A stretch of DNA of 64,000 bases from Jannaschia pohangensis. GTDB taxonomy: Bacteria; Pseudomonadota; Alphaproteobacteria; Rhodobacterales; Rhodobacteraceae. Position 1 is the stretch's first letter. Each line of letters opens with the position of its first letter. The position numbers and the translations under genes were made by a program. The notes beneath the pieces are model-generated. The model was not told the DNA's origin. It saw only the letters and a program-made list of their open reading frames with translations, and ran no database searches. The stretch is from positions 1 to 64,000 of the forward strand of contig NZ_FORA01000004.1 in the NCBI RefSeq assembly GCF_900113875.1, written 5' to 3'. Of the stretch, positions 1 to 8,915 are shown piece by piece.

Positions 1-875
1 GGAGCAATGGGCGAGCAGCGGAACGCTTCCGTTTCGTGGAGCTGATCGCCCATTGCGGTGAGTTGGGCGGCGAATGCCGCAGGCGTTTGGTAGTCGAGGG
101 CTGAATGTGGGCGCGCGAGGTTGTAGTCGGCCACCCAGCGGGCGACGGCCTCGCGGGCGTGATCCAGTCCGAAGAACAGCGTCTCGTTCAGGAGTTCGTC
201 CCGCATCTTCGAATTGAAGGCCTCGCAGATTCCGTTCGGCATCGGCTTGCCTGGGGCGATGAAATGCCAAGGCACGCCCGTCTCCTCGCTCCAGGCCAGC
301 ATCGCGTTCGAGGTGAACTCGGTGCCGTGGTCGCTGACGATGAGGTCGGGCTTGCCGCGCCGGGCGATCAGCGCCGTCAGTTCCCGCGCGACGCGGCGGC
401 CCGAGATCGAGGTGTCGACCACCGCGGCGAGGCATTCCTTCGTCACGTCGTCAATCACGTTGAAGATCCGGAACCGCCGGCCTTGGGCGAACTGGTCGTG
501 GACGAAATCGACCGACCAGCGCGCGTTCGGCGTGGCCACAGTCAGGAGCGGCGCCCGCGTCCCGGTCGCCTTCTTCCGCCCCCGCCGCTTGCGCACGGTG
601 AGGCCTTCCTCGCGGTAGAGCCGTTGGGTCTTCTTGCGGTTCACGACATGTCCCTCCCGCCTGAGCAGAACGTGCAGCCTCCGGTAGCCGAACCGGCGGC
701 GCTCAGAGGCCAGCGCCCGCAGGCGCTCGCGCAGATCGTGGTCATCGGGTCGTCGGCTGCGGTAGCGGATCGAGGTCCGGTCTGCGCCGATCACGGCACA
801 CGCCCGCCGCTCGCTCATCTCGTGCTTCTCCACGAGGATCGCGACGGCTTCGCGCCTGGCGGCGGGCGTTACCAC
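1..875 (-). CDS. IS3-family transposase OrfB (DDE integrase domain), truncated by the window edge
   Basis: This is the catalytic transposase subunit, with an rve/DDE fold. The chosen start is a GTG at 875 that overlaps the orfA stop, so the protein opens with [11 protein letters not shown]; this implies translational coupling or a -1 frameshift fusion with OrfA. The three acidic residues are visible: Asp in SVDFVHD, Asp in VSDHGTEF, and Glu in GICEAFNSK. Exactly 35 residues separate the last two, which is the DD(35)E signature. The reading frame is still open at base 1, after about 291 codons, so only the last few residues should be missing. No internal stop was seen, so the transposase may be intact. 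Confidence 0.9.
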   Translation of the reverse strand, partial: MVTPAARREAVAILVEKHEMSERRACAVIGADRTSIRYRSRRPDDHDLRERLRALASERRRFGYRRLHVLLRREGHVVNRKKTQRLYREEGLTVRKRRGRKKATGTRAPLLTVATPNARWSVDFVHDQFAQGRRFRIFNVIDDVTKECLAAVVDTSISGRRVARELTALIARRGKPDLIVSDHGTEFTSNAMLAWSEETGVPWHFIAPGKPMPNGICEAFNSKMRDELLNETLFFGLDHAREAVARWVADYNLARPHSALDYQTPAAFAAQLTAMGDQLHETEAFRCSPIA

Positions 876-1135
876 TTTCGCGACAGGAGATCCTTCAGCG
901 CGGCCTGATCAAGCAGGGATTCCGCCAGCAGCCGCTTCAGACGGCCATTCTCCTCCTCGAGCGCCTTCAGCCGCTTCGCGTCCGACACGTCCATGCCGCC
1001 GAACTTGGCCTTCCAGGCGTAAAAGGTCGCGCTGCTGATCCCATGCCGACGGCACAGCTCCGCCGTCTTCGCACCGGCTTCCTGCTCCCGCAGAATGCCG
1101 ATGATCTGCTCTTCCGTGAACTTCGATCTCTTCAT
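869..1135 (-). CDS. IS3-family transposase OrfA (helix-turn-helix)
   Basis: This 88-aa protein starts [17 protein letters not shown] and belongs to the HTH_Tnp_1 family that binds the IS ends. A helix-turn-helix ([20 protein letters not shown]) is followed by a leucine-zipper-like segment ([17 protein letters not shown]) that mediates multimerisation in IS3 elements. The stop overlaps the GTG of orfB by a few bases. The gene is full length for the IS407 group. The distance from its start to the IS end at 1199 is about 64 bp, as expected for the promoter-bearing left end. Confidence 0.93.
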   Translation of the reverse strand: MKRSKFTEEQIIGILREQEAGAKTAELCRRHGISSATFYAWKAKFGGMDVSDAKRLKALEEENGRLKRLLAESLLDQAALKDLLSRKW

Positions 1136-1177
1136 GGTCCGGTCCTCTTCTCGGGCCGGACTCCAGTATCAGATGGA

Positions 1178-1199
1178 GGAACTATCGGGGGTCAGAGCA
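1178..1199 (-). repeat. Terminal inverted repeat of the IS element
   Basis: Read on the minus strand, this end begins TGCTCTGACCCCCGATAGTT. It has the 5'-TG terminus and the CCCCC block common in IS407-group ends. The partner repeat is outside the window, so the pairing cannot be checked here. Confidence 0.7.
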
Positions 1200-2105
1200 G
1201 CGGATAGTGGTGAAGTGCCCGCATTTGCCTCACTCGAGAGCCTCCACAGTTTCTCTCAGGTCGTTATGATATGCCTTCACTACGCGCAGACTGGTGAAAT
1301 CCGTCGCCGGAAATTTAAGGAACTAGATATAGATCTTCGTCTTGTGAATACGCGTGAGGGATCGTTTGAAGCTATTTTCGATTTCGCGCAGTTTGCTCCT
1401 TACTTTGTCGAAGCGTATGGAAAGGGAGCTGCTCAGGCAAGTTGGGCGCTGATTGAAACAATCATCTCTCGTGCCACAGGCGGTCGTGGAGATGCTGATA
1501 TTGAGGAGCTTGAAGCGAAGGGAGTCATACCACCCGGAGATATAGGTGCTGCTGTACAGGCGGTAGAACCGTCACTTCGAAAGTCTCATGCGATAATAAA
1601 TCATGGTGCGAATAACGTTAACATCTTTATACAGGGAGATGGAAACAATGTTGTTTTAGACGGTGCTAGTAAGGAGTACATGTATTAAAATATCTTTAAC
1701 GAAGACTTGCGTTCTCAACGGTTCATCGTGACCAGCTATGATGGACGAAACCGGTCTGGCCGTCTTTTCAATTTTGACGAGGAGCAAGCCTATACATTTG
1801 ATCTTGTCGCCGGAACACCTCGAGCCTCGCTTATAGCCATCGCTGACGCTGCGCGTGCCTACGCTTTACGTCAGCAAGGTCAGTTCGATAGTGAAACAGA
1901 AGTTGTGTGCGCTTTCACATCCATTGATGCACCTGACGGTCGCAAGAAGCGTCTTAAAATCTTCGCGGCAGGCAAAGACTTTGAAGATATTGATGTTAAT
2001 GAAGTATTGCGTCTCCAAAGGGCCGCGGGGCAGTTTTCTGTCGCGCCGTCGCGTAGGCTCGTAGAGAAGCTACAGGACGATTCTGAGGATGATTTGCTCG
2101 AGTAG
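1200..2105 (+). pseudogene. Unknown gene, 5' end lost to the IS and broken by an in-frame TAA
   Basis: The frame runs from the IS junction through residues such as FAQFAPYFVEAYGKGAAQ and NVNIFIQGDGNNVV to a TAA at 1686-1688. It then resumes in the same frame (NIFNEDLRSQRFIVTSYDG) to a TAG at 2103-2105. One codon change (for example GAA to TAA) would explain the break. The two halves read as one protein of about 300 residues: a helical N-terminal part, a short Asn/Gly-rich strand segment, and a C-terminal beta-rich part. The alternative is a second gene starting at TTG 1707. I do not recognise the family with certainty. Base composition is clearly less GC-rich than the neighbours, which suggests acquired DNA. 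Confidence 0.6.
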
Positions 2106-2180
2106 TTTGAAACGCTACAAGCGACGTGCTCTTAGTCACGCTGAGCACGGCAACACGCAACACATTTACCTAACAATAGT

Positions 2181-2290
2181 GTCGGACGCAGATCACCCGC
2201 AGATCACCCGTAAAATCCACGCTGTTCCACCCACCCCGTGACCCCACTCTATCCCCCCAAACGGCCCCATCGGCAGCCCCGGTTTCGTCC
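2181..2290 (+). repeat. Imperfect direct repeat, copy A
   Basis: This copy starts GTCGGACGCAGATCACCCG and contains the 17-base block AAACGGCCCCATCGGCA at 2259-2275 followed by CCCCGG-TTCGTCC. The same order of blocks recurs at 3595-3727. The terminal hairpin found in copy B is degraded here: the right arm reads CCAAGGC instead of TCCGGGGC. Confidence 0.7.
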
Positions 2291-2349
2291 AAGGCCTAGT
2301 CGCGCAAGAACCTTCTCCAAAGCGGGGGCGCGGACGCCACCTGCATCCT

Positions 2350-3447
2350 TCATTCCGTCGGCATCACCCTCCCCGTGGGCACAGCGTCGGCGTCCACGAC
2401 CACGTCAAAAGACACCTCCGCGGAAGGCTCTCCGGCGCGCATCTTGTCGGTTGCGATGAATGTGAGCGTGTAGCTTCCCGGGTCCCCCAGGTTCACGCCC
2501 GCCGTGATGCTGTTCCAGAACTGCGTCTCGTCCACCGGATAGAGCAGGGTCGAGGGCGCGGTGTAGGTGTGCAGCTTGACCCGCCCGAGCACCTCATCGG
2601 CGTCGTCGCGCACCTCCATGTGCAGGTCGAACTCGAAGGTCATCTCCATCGTCCCCGGCAGGCCGCGCGCCACGTTCTCGAGGTAGCCGCGCAGGAAGAT
2701 CTCCTCGCCGGGCGCATAGACATTGCTGTCGCGCGCCAGGTAACGCCCCCGGTCGTCCCGCCGGTCCTTGTGGGCGAGATAGGCGGAGTGGAAGGCGATG
2801 GGCGGCATCGTCTCCTGCATCGCGATGGTCTGGGCATCGATATACACCGGCGCAATGCGCGCCCCGCTCTCGTCGCGCCCCGAGGCGTAATAGGCGATGG
2901 CCATGCGGTAGCAGAAGACCTGCGCATAGACCTCGTCCATGACGGCCAGAAGGGCGGTTGGCGCGGGCTCGTCGCCGGAAGGGGGCCGTTCGTAAAGGAC
3001 GCACATCGGCAGGTTCAGGGCGACCTGCCAGCCCATCTGCGCATTCTGTTCCAGGACATTCGCGTCGATCTGCTGGCGGATCGGATCGAAGGCGCTGGAG
3101 TTTGCCGCCGGCACGTTGAAGGTCTGCAGGATCACGGTGTTTTCGGGCGTGCCCACGTCCGTCGCTGCCTGTGCGGCGGTCTGTGCGGCGTTCGGGTCGG
3201 TCACGGGGACCACGGTCAGCACCTCGGCCCGCGACTGGCCCAGGGCCTCCTCCCAGGCCTGTGGGTTGACGGGGGCCGCGCCGTCCCGCTGGTCCAGGAT
3301 GATCGCGACGGGGGTGGGATCAGCGGTCGAGGCGGTGTCGGCCTGCTGCGCGGATGCCGTCGCCGCGCAGGCCACGACCGTGACCGCAGCCAGCCACTTG
3401 GGCATCGCCATTGGCGCCCTCAGCGGGGTCTTGAACATCGGGGCCAC
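2350..3447 (-). CDS. Exported protein of unknown function (365 aa)
   Basis: The N-terminus has a basic start and a hydrophobic core ending in ATASAQQ, a typical Sec signal peptide with an Ala-x-Ala cleavage site near residue 33. If translation starts at Met13 or Met15 (MAMPKWLAAVTVV), the signal is a standard ~20 residues, so the true start may be 36-42 bases downstream. The mature part has no enzyme motif that I recognise. The C-terminal third is rich in beta-type sequence (TMEMTFEFDLHMEVRD, GSYTLTFIATDKM) and resembles an Ig-like or calcium-independent beta-sandwich. The gene lies antisense to the ribosomal operon and is flanked by the two direct repeats, so it looks like an insertion between rplW (expected left of the window) and rplB. 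Confidence 0.8.
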   Translation of the reverse strand: MAPMFKTPLRAPMAMPKWLAAVTVVACAATASAQQADTASTADPTPVAIILDQRDGAAPVNPQAWEEALGQSRAEVLTVVPVTDPNAAQTAAQAATDVGTPENTVILQTFNVPAANSSAFDPIRQQIDANVLEQNAQMGWQVALNLPMCVLYERPPSGDEPAPTALLAVMDEVYAQVFCYRMAIAYYASGRDESGARIAPVYIDAQTIAMQETMPPIAFHSAYLAHKDRRDDRGRYLARDSNVYAPGEEIFLRGYLENVARGLPGTMEMTFEFDLHMEVRDDADEVLGRVKLHTYTAPSTLLYPVDETQFWNSITAGVNLGDPGSYTLTFIATDKMRAGEPSAEVSFDVVVDADAVPTGRVMPTE

Positions 3448-3594
3448 CTCCGGTCGGCAGGCGGGGCTTTCGCCCGCGCTGACCAGATACTAGCGACCCG
3501 CTGTTCCGCCCCGGAGTCAATTGAGCGGGGCGGCGGCCCTCGGCTGGATGCTGCCGATCGGTCCGGATCGTCGTCTGCGTCACCCCCGCGCAAC

Positions 3595-3727
3595 GTCCGA
3601 CGTGGATCACCCGTTGGTCACCCGCGCATCACCCGTTGAATTCGGAACCCCCATGCGCCCCCTTGACCCCATCCCGCAGCCCCCCTAAACGGCCCCATCG
3701 GCACAGGCCCCGGATTCGTCCGGGGCT
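3595..3727 (+). repeat. Imperfect direct repeat, copy B
   Basis: This copy starts GTCCGACGTGGATCACCCG (16 of 19 bases as in copy A) and shares the exact block AAACGGCCCCATCGGCA (3687-3703). It ends in an intact hairpin. Together with copy A it brackets the exported-protein gene. The 389-bp gap 3448-3836 otherwise holds only this repeat, its terminator and the rplB leader. Confidence 0.7.
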
Positions 3728-3736
3728 TTGCCTTTG
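3707..3736 (+). terminator. Hairpin terminator before rplB
   Basis: The 8-bp stem GCCCCGGA/TCCGGGGC closes a TTCG loop (3707-3726) and is followed by TTTGCCTTTG. It would end or attenuate transcription coming from upstream before rplB. Confidence 0.65.
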
Positions 3737-3836
3737 TTCTTCGGAGCATATCACCGGGGACCTTCGGGGCCCTTACATCCAGGGCGGAGTTCGTTTGATC
3801 GGGGCCGTCCGACACACAACGGAAGACAGGTAAACT

Positions 3837-4679
3837 ATGGCACTCAAGTCGTATAAGCCGACGACGCCGGGCCAGCGTGGGCTGGTACTGATCGACCGTT
3901 CGGAGCTGTGGAAAGGTCGCCCCGTCAAGGCGCTGACCGAAGGTCTCACCAAGAATGGTGGCCGCAACAACACCGGACGGATCACGATGCGCCGCAAGGG
4001 CGGGGGCGCCAAGCGCCTCTATCGGATCGTCGATTTTAAGCGCAACAAACTGGACGTGCAGGCAAACGTGGAACGGATCGAATATGACCCGAACCGCACG
4101 GCCTTCATCGCACTGATCCGCTACACCGATGGCGAAGCCGCCTACATCCTGGCGCCGCAGCGTCTGGCAATCGGTGACCGCGTCGTGGCCGCCGCCCGCG
4201 CCGACATCAAGCCGGGCAACGCGATGCCGTTCTCGGGGATGCCGATCGGGACGATCGTTCACAACATCGAGCTCAAGCCCGGCAAAGGCGGCCAGATCGC
4301 CCGTGCCGCCGGCACCTATGCCCAGTTCGTCGGCCGGGACGGGGGCTATGCCCAGATCCGCCTGTCGTCGGGCGAACTGCGCCTCGTGCGTCAGGAATGC
4401 ATGGCCACGGTTGGCGCGGTGTCGAACCCCGACAACTCGAACCAGAACATCGGTAAAGCCGGTCGCAACCGCCACAAGGGCATCCGCCCGAGCGTTCGCG
4501 GCGTCGTGATGAACCCGATCGACCACCCGCACGGCGGTGGTGAAGGTCGGACCTCGGGTGGTCGTCACCCGGTCACGCCCTGGGGCAAGCCGACCAAGGG
4601 TGCCAAGACCCGCAACAAGAACAAGGCGTCGCAGAAGCTGATCATCCGCTCGCGTCACGCCAAGAAGAAAGGCCGCTGA
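3837..4679 (+). CDS. rplB: 50S ribosomal protein L2
   Basis: This 280-aa protein matches L2 over its whole length and carries the conserved C-terminal His/Gly-rich region ([20 protein letters not shown]), which lies near the peptidyl-transferase centre. L2 is needed for 50S assembly and subunit joining. It is the first of five tightly spaced S10-operon genes here (rplB-rpsS-rplV-rpsC-rplP). The upstream members rpsJ, rplC, rplD and rplW are not in the window, and the region before rplB has a terminator, so this block probably has its own promoter or depends on read-through. Confidence 0.98.
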   Translation: MALKSYKPTTPGQRGLVLIDRSELWKGRPVKALTEGLTKNGGRNNTGRITMRRKGGGAKRLYRIVDFKRNKLDVQANVERIEYDPNRTAFIALIRYTDGEAAYILAPQRLAIGDRVVAAARADIKPGNAMPFSGMPIGTIVHNIELKPGKGGQIARAAGTYAQFVGRDGGYAQIRLSSGELRLVRQECMATVGAVSNPDNSNQNIGKAGRNRHKGIRPSVRGVVMNPIDHPHGGGEGRTSGGRHPVTPWGKPTKGAKTRNKNKASQKLIIRSRHAKKKGR

Positions 4680-4681
4680 GT

Positions 4682-4960
4682 ATGAGCCGTTCCGTATGGA
4701 AAGGGCCTTTCGTGGACGCCTATGTCCTCAAGAAGGCCGAAGCCGCGCGCGAAAGCGGGCGCAACGACGTGATCAAGATCTGGTCGCGCCGCTCCACCAT
4801 CCTGCCGCAGTTCGTGGGTCTCACCTTCGGTGTGTACAACGGGCACAAGCACATCCCCGTCAATGTCTCCGAAGACATGATCGGCCAGAAGTTCGGGGAA
4901 TATTCCCCGACGCGGACCTACTACGGTCACGCCGCCGATAAAAAAGCCAAGAGGAAGTAA
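4682..4960 (+). CDS. rpsS: 30S ribosomal protein S19
   Basis: This 92-aa protein starts [18 protein letters not shown] and has the S19 signature around [18 protein letters not shown]-like sequence (here [20 protein letters not shown]). It binds 16S rRNA in the 30S head together with S13. It begins 2 bases after the rplB stop, so the two are translationally coupled. Confidence 0.98.
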   Translation: MSRSVWKGPFVDAYVLKKAEAARESGRNDVIKIWSRRSTILPQFVGLTFGVYNGHKHIPVNVSEDMIGQKFGEYSPTRTYYGHAADKKAKRK

Positions 4961-4963
4961 GTC

Positions 4964-5344
4964 ATGGGCAAGGAAAAAAATCCCCGCCGCGTGGCTGACA
5001 ACGAGGCCATGGCCAAGCTGCGCTCGCTGCGCACAAGCCCGCAGAAGCTGAACCTGGTTGCCGCCATGATCCGCGGCAAGAAGGTCGAGAAGGCAATCGC
5101 CGACCTGACCTTCTCCAAGAAGCGGATCGCCATCGACGTGCGCAAGTGCCTCCAGTCGGCCATCGCGAACGCCGAGAACAACCACAACCTGGACGTCGAC
5201 GCGTTGATCGTGGCCGAAGCCTGGGTCGGGAAAAACCTGACCATGAAGCGGGGCCGCCCGCGGGCCCGTGGTCGTTTCGGCAAGATCGTGAAGCCCTTTG
5301 CGGAGCTGACGATCAAGGTGCGTCAAGTCGAGGAGCAAGCATAA
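4964..5344 (+). CDS. rplV: 50S ribosomal protein L22
   Basis: This 126-aa protein has the L22 core ([20 protein letters not shown]) and the C-terminal beta-hairpin ([17 protein letters not shown]) that lines the peptide exit tunnel. It overlaps the rpsC start by one base. Confidence 0.98.
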   Translation: MGKEKNPRRVADNEAMAKLRSLRTSPQKLNLVAAMIRGKKVEKAIADLTFSKKRIAIDVRKCLQSAIANAENNHNLDVDALIVAEAWVGKNLTMKRGRPRARGRFGKIVKPFAELTIKVRQVEEQA

Positions 5345-6081
5345 TGGGTCAGAAGGTCAATCCGATCGGTATGCGCCTCCAGGTCAACCGCACCTGGGAC
5401 AGCCGCTGGTACGCCGACACCAAGGACTACGGCAATCTGCTGCTCGAGGATCTGCGCATGCGCAAGTTCATCGAGGAAGAGTGCAAGCAGTCCGGCGTCA
5501 GCCGTGTCATCATCGAACGCCCGCACCGCAAGTGCCGCGTCACCATCCACGCCGCCCGTCCGGGTGTCATCATCGGCAAGAAAGGTGCGGACATCGAAGG
5601 TCTGCGCAAGAAGCTGGCCGCGATGACCGACAGCGAGCTGCACCTCAATATCGTTGAAGTGCGCAAACCCGAGCTGGACGCCGCCCTGGTCGGTGAGAGC
5701 ATCGCACAGCAGCTGGAGCGTCGTGTGTCGTTCCGCCGCGCCATGAAGCGGGCCGTTCAGAACGCCATGCGCATGGGGGCCCTGGGTATCCGGGTCAACA
5801 TGGCAGGTCGTCTGGGCGGCGCCGAAATCGCGCGGACCGAATGGTACCGCGAGGGTCGGGTTCCGCTGCACACGCTGCGCGCCGATATCGATTACGCGCA
5901 TAGCGAAGCCGCGACGCCCTATGGCATCATCGGGATCAAGGTCTGGATCTTCAAAGGCGAGATCATGGAGCACGATCCCTCGGCACGTGACCGCAAGGCC
6001 CAGGAAATGCAGGACGGACCCGCCCCCCGTGGTGCCGGTGGCCGTCGTGATGACCGCGGCCCCCGCGGCCCGCGCCGGTAA
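5344..6081 (+). CDS. rpsC: 30S ribosomal protein S3
   Basis: This 245-aa protein starts at the ATG that shares its A with the rplV stop codon ([20 protein letters not shown]). The KH domain with the GxxG-type loop ([20 protein letters not shown]) is at about residues 73-95, and the C-terminal S3 domain follows ([21 protein letters not shown]). The tail is Arg/Gly/Asp-rich ([13 protein letters not shown]). S3 forms part of the mRNA entry site. A longer reading that starts inside rplV was not used because it lacks S3 homology. Confidence 0.98.
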   Translation: MGQKVNPIGMRLQVNRTWDSRWYADTKDYGNLLLEDLRMRKFIEEECKQSGVSRVIIERPHRKCRVTIHAARPGVIIGKKGADIEGLRKKLAAMTDSELHLNIVEVRKPELDAALVGESIAQQLERRVSFRRAMKRAVQNAMRMGALGIRVNMAGRLGGAEIARTEWYREGRVPLHTLRADIDYAHSEAATPYGIIGIKVWIFKGEIMEHDPSARDRKAQEMQDGPAPRGAGGRRDDRGPRGPRR

Positions 6082-6093
6082 GGAGTAGAGCAG

Positions 6094-6507
6094 ATGTTGC
6101 AACCGAAACGGACGAAGTTCCGCAAGCAGTTCAAGGGCTCCATCAAGGGTGAAGCGAAGGGCGGGTCTGACCTGAACTTCGGCACCTACGGCCTGAAGGC
6201 GATCCAGCCGGAGCGCGTCACCGCGCGCCAGATCGAAGCCGCCCGCCGGGCCATGACGCGTCACATGAAGCGTCAGGGTCGCGTCTGGATCCGGATCTTC
6301 CCGGATGTGCCCGTCACATCCAAGCCCGTCGAAGTTCGTATGGGTAAGGGCAAGGGTTCGGTCGATTACTGGGCCTGCAAGGTCAAGCCCGGCCGGATGA
6401 TGTTCGAGATCGACGGTGTCACCGAAGCCGTCGCGCGCGAGGCCCTGCGCCTGGCTGCGATGAAGCTGCCGATCAAGACCCGCACCGTGGTGCGCGAAGA
6501 CTGGTAA
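6094..6507 (+). CDS. rplP: 50S ribosomal protein L16
   Basis: This 137-aa protein starts [19 protein letters not shown] and has the L16 signatures [21 protein letters not shown] and [19 protein letters not shown]16 helps position the acceptor arm of tRNA. rpmC normally follows at once, but here a terminator and two unrelated genes come between. Confidence 0.98.
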   Translation: MLQPKRTKFRKQFKGSIKGEAKGGSDLNFGTYGLKAIQPERVTARQIEAARRAMTRHMKRQGRVWIRIFPDVPVTSKPVEVRMGKGKGSVDYWACKVKPGRMMFEIDGVTEAVAREALRLAAMKLPIKTRTVVREDW

Positions 6508-6551
6508 GAATGGGTCTCATCCCGGTTCGCAAGGATCGGGAAAGGTTCCGG

Positions 6552-6580
6552 AAGGCGGGGGGAAACCTCCGCCTTTTGCC
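6552..6580 (+). terminator. Terminator after rplP
   Basis: The stem AAGGCGGGGG/CCTCCGCCTT (one G-U pair) closes a GAAA loop and is followed by TTTTGCCG. It ends the S10-type block just after rplP. Confidence 0.75.
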
Positions 6581-6603
6581 GTTTCACGGACCTGTCCCCG
6601 ATG

Positions 6604-6843
6604 TCACCCCTTCGACAGGACCGCCGCGATCCGATCCTTCAGGCGCAGCCGCTGTTTTCGCATCTCGGTCATGTGGTCGTCCGACGTCGGCTCCACATCC
6701 GTCTCGGCTCTGTGAACGGCCCGATTGATGTCGTGGTATTCGTCCGCCAGCCGGGCAAAGTGAGCGTCGGATTGACGCAAGTCATGGATCTTCTGCGTAT
6801 GCTCGGGAAATTCTTCGGCAAGTTCGTGGGGTGTGTGGGACAT
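6604..6843 (-). CDS. YdcH family protein (DUF465)
   Basis: This is a 79-aa all-helical protein with the pattern HxxxxxFPExxxxIxxLRxSDxHFxxLxxEYHxINRxxHRxE that defines DUF465 (Pfam PF04325). Its C-terminal helix reads MRKQRLRLKDRIAAVL. The molecular function of the family is unknown; members are small, cytosolic and probably form coiled coils. The gene runs against the ribosomal genes and sits in the rplP-rpmC insertion beside the oxygenase. Confidence 0.9.
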   Translation of the reverse strand: MSHTPHELAEEFPEHTQKIHDLRQSDAHFARLADEYHDINRAVHRAETDVEPTSDDHMTEMRKQRLRLKDRIAAVLSKG

Positions 6844-6959
6844 GCTTCGCTCCTGCTTGTCGGTCAGAGCCTAGGCGCTCAGGTGCGGTATCTGCCTTGA
6901 CCGAGATCAAGCACGTCCGCCCTCTCGCCAAGGTGCCGGGCCTGCGATATCACGCGGTC

Positions 6960-7580
6960 ATGTCGGACATTCGCTCTCTCTTCGTGACCCGCCTCTATCG
7001 GTCTGCCCTTGCGGCCCAGTCCCCCGCCGTCGATCCGGCGGAGCTTGCGGCGTCGTGCCTCTCCATCGCCGAAGATGACGAGGCGGGGCAGGCGTGGTGC
7101 GAGGCCAATGATTTCCCGGGCTACACGTCCTATGCCTCGCTGACCGATCTGCCCTGGCGCTTTCCGATCTTCGCCGATGTGGTCAAGGCGCTCGACAAGC
7201 ATGTGGCCGCCTTTGCCGAGGATCTGGCCTTCGATCTGGGCGACAAGCGCCTGACGCTCGAGGATCTGTGGATCAACATCCTGCCCTATGGCGGCATCCA
7301 CACCGGACATCTGCACCCGCATTCCGTTATCTCCGGCACGACCTATGTGGCGATGCCCAAGGGGACGAGCGCCATCAAGTTCGAAGACCCCCGCCTGCCC
7401 ATGATGATGGCCGCCCCGACCCGGCTGAAGGACGCGCCCGAGGGCCTGCGCACCTTCACCTATGTCGCGCCAGAGGTGGGGGATGTCCTGCTGTGGGAAT
7501 CGTGGCTGCGCCACGAGGTGCCGATGAACATGGCCGAAGAAGACCGGATATCGGTGAGTTTCAACTACGGCTGGACCTGA
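6960..7580 (+). CDS. Putative 2-oxoglutarate/Fe(II) oxygenase, TIGR02466 family
   Basis: This 206-aa protein is read from the ATG at 6960 (MSDIRSLFVTRLYRS). A longer frame that starts at 6831 would overlap ydcH on the other strand and is not supported. A double-stranded beta-helix core is suggested by WINILPYGGIHTGHLHPHS (putative metal-binding His) and by VLLWESWLRHEVPMN with the following RISVSFNY, which gives the distal His and the Arg that would hold 2-oxoglutarate. This matches the 2OG-FeII_Oxy_5/TIGR02466 family. The substrate is unknown. Confidence 0.85.
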   Translation: MSDIRSLFVTRLYRSALAAQSPAVDPAELAASCLSIAEDDEAGQAWCEANDFPGYTSYASLTDLPWRFPIFADVVKALDKHVAAFAEDLAFDLGDKRLTLEDLWINILPYGGIHTGHLHPHSVISGTTYVAMPKGTSAIKFEDPRLPMMMAAPTRLKDAPEGLRTFTYVAPEVGDVLLWESWLRHEVPMNMAEEDRISVSFNYGWT

Positions 7581-8006
7581 TGGAAGGTCGGGCGTCCGTG
7601 CATTCGGATGGACGCACAAAGGCCGCGATCGAGACAACCACCCGCAAGGTCGGCAATGCTGCCGCGATCATTGTCGTCAGTCACGACCGACAGGGCGCGC
7701 GCAAAGCCCGCGCGGCGGCGTCTTGGTCCGGCCGAATCCGGGGTCGGGTGACCCGATGACCGGTAGACCCGGCACGGGACGCGGTGACCGAAAGAGATAG
7801 CCCAACAGGCGGGAACAGGCATCGACCGTTGAAGGTTTGCAGCGTGTCCTGATCCGCATCTCGCCCTTTGTTGCCGAGGCAGGATCAAACCCCTTGCGCC
7901 CTGTCGGAACCTCGTCTAGAGGGCGCACTCTACGTTGATCTCCACCGGAATCAGTCGTGACCTGCGCCACGCAGAGCGGCCCGGTGATGTTGCAAAGGAA
8001 TATGGC
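7581..8006 (+). other. Non-coding gap between the oxygenase and rpmC
   Basis: The 426-base stretch has no convincing gene on either strand. Short open frames in it show neither a ribosome-binding site nor recognisable sequence. It contains a weak dyad (GCGTCC/GGACGC near 7590-7615) and the promoter-like pair listed at 7894, so its likely role is to hold the promoter and leader for rpmC-rpsQ. Confidence 0.5.
7894..7922 (+). promoter_or_regulatory. Possible promoter for rpmC-rpsQ
   Basis: TTGCGC is followed after 17 bases by TAGAGG, about 85 bases before the rpmC start. The -35 is reasonable for an alphaproteobacterium and the -10 is weak. A promoter is expected somewhere here because rplP is followed by a terminator. 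Confidence 0.35.
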
Positions 8007-8213
8007 ATGGATGCCAGCGAACTCCGGGGCAAGAGCCCCGATGAGCTCCGTACGGAGTTGACCAATCTCAAGAAGGAAGCGTTCAACCTGCGCTTCCAGG
8101 CGGCGACCAACCAGCTCGAGAACACCGCCCGCGTGCGGGCCGTCAAGCGGTCCATCGCCCGCGTGAACACCATTCTGAACGAAAAGGCGCGTGGCGCCGA
8201 AGCGGAGGCGTAA
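8007..8213 (+). CDS. rpmC: 50S ribosomal protein L29
   Basis: This is a 68-aa protein from the ATG at 8007 ([20 protein letters not shown]). The upstream in-frame codons (from 7935) have no L29 homology, and AAGGAA lies correctly spaced before 8007, so the shorter start is chosen. The two-helix L29 hairpin includes the signature [21 protein letters not shown]29 borders the tunnel exit where SRP and trigger factor dock. Confidence 0.97.
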   Translation: MDASELRGKSPDELRTELTNLKKEAFNLRFQAATNQLENTARVRAVKRSIARVNTILNEKARGAEAEA

Positions 8214-8214
8214 G

Positions 8215-8445
8215 ATGCCCAAGCGTATCCTCCAGGGCGTCGTGACGTCCAACCAGAACGCCCAGACCGTGACCGTGTCGATCGAGCGTCGCTTCAAGCA
8301 CCCGCTGCTCCAGAAGACCGTCCGGAAGTCCAAGAAGTACCGCGCCCACGACGAGAACAACCAGTACCAGGTTGGCGACGTCGTGCGCATCCAGGAATGC
8401 CCGCCCCGGTCCAAGACCAAGCGGTGGGAGGTCATTGCCGACTAG
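8215..8445 (+). CDS. rpsQ: 30S ribosomal protein S17
   Basis: This is a 76-aa protein from the ATG at 8215, one base after the rpmC stop ([20 protein letters not shown]). The OB-fold S17 signature [11 protein letters not shown] is present at about residues 43-53. An upstream in-frame start inside rpmC is rejected for lack of homology. Confidence 0.98.
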   Translation: MPKRILQGVVTSNQNAQTVTVSIERRFKHPLLQKTVRKSKKYRAHDENNQYQVGDVVRIQECPPRSKTKRWEVIAD

Positions 8446-8546
8446 GCAGTGACCGATGGTTCGCCCGAATGACCGGGTTCGCCACGAATAATTCGAAACC
8501 CTGGGGATAAGGCACGCATCGCCGCCCCAAAGGTCGGGAGAAACCA

Positions 8547-8915
8547 ATGATCCAGATGCAAACCAACCTGGATGTTGCTGACAACAGCGGCGCTCGCCGT
8601 GTTCAGTGCATCAAGGTCTTGGGCGGGTCCAAGCGGAAGTACGCTTCTGTTGGCGACATCATCGTGGTGTCCGTCAAGGAAGCCATTCCGCGGGGCAAAG
8701 TGAAGAAAGGGGACGTCCGCAAGGCCGTCGTCGTTCGCACCGCCAAGGAAGTCCGCCGTGATGACGGGACCGCGATCCGCTTTGACCGGAACGCCGCCGT
8801 CATCCTCAACAACAACAACGAACCGGTCGGCACCCGTATCTTCGGGCCGGTGGTTCGTGAGCTGCGCGCGAAGAACTTCATGAAGATCATCTCGCTCGCG
8901 CCGGAGGTGCTGTGA
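8547..8915 (+). CDS. rplN: 50S ribosomal protein L14
   Basis: This 122-aa protein starts [20 protein letters not shown] and is full length. The L14 signature ([20 protein letters not shown]-like) is clear. It contacts 16S rRNA in an intersubunit bridge and is the docking site for the silencing factor RsfS. A 101-bp gap without obvious signals separates it from rpsQ. A GGGAG ribosome-binding site precedes the start. Confidence 0.98.
   Translation: MIQMQTNLDVADNSGARRVQCIKVLGGSKRKYASVGDIIVVSVKEAIPRGKVKKGDVRKAVVVRTAKEVRRDDGTAIRFDRNAAVILNNNNEPVGTRIFGPVVRELRAKNFMKIISLAPEVL

Larger units (their letters stand above)
1..1199 (-). mobile_element. IS3-family (IS407-group) insertion sequence, partial
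   Basis: A transposase pair (orfA at 869-1135, orfB from 875 leftward) is read on the minus strand. The outer end is at 1199, where the minus strand begins TGCTCTGACCCCCGATAG, a typical IS407-group terminal repeat starting with TG. The other end lies left of the window. The sequence just outside the end is GCGG (1200-1203), the candidate 4-bp target duplication that this group usually makes. The element has cut off the 5' part of the gene to its right. Confidence 0.9.

Noticed and set aside
6510-6728. 72-aa frame after rplP
   Set aside because: It runs through a terminator and has no homology.
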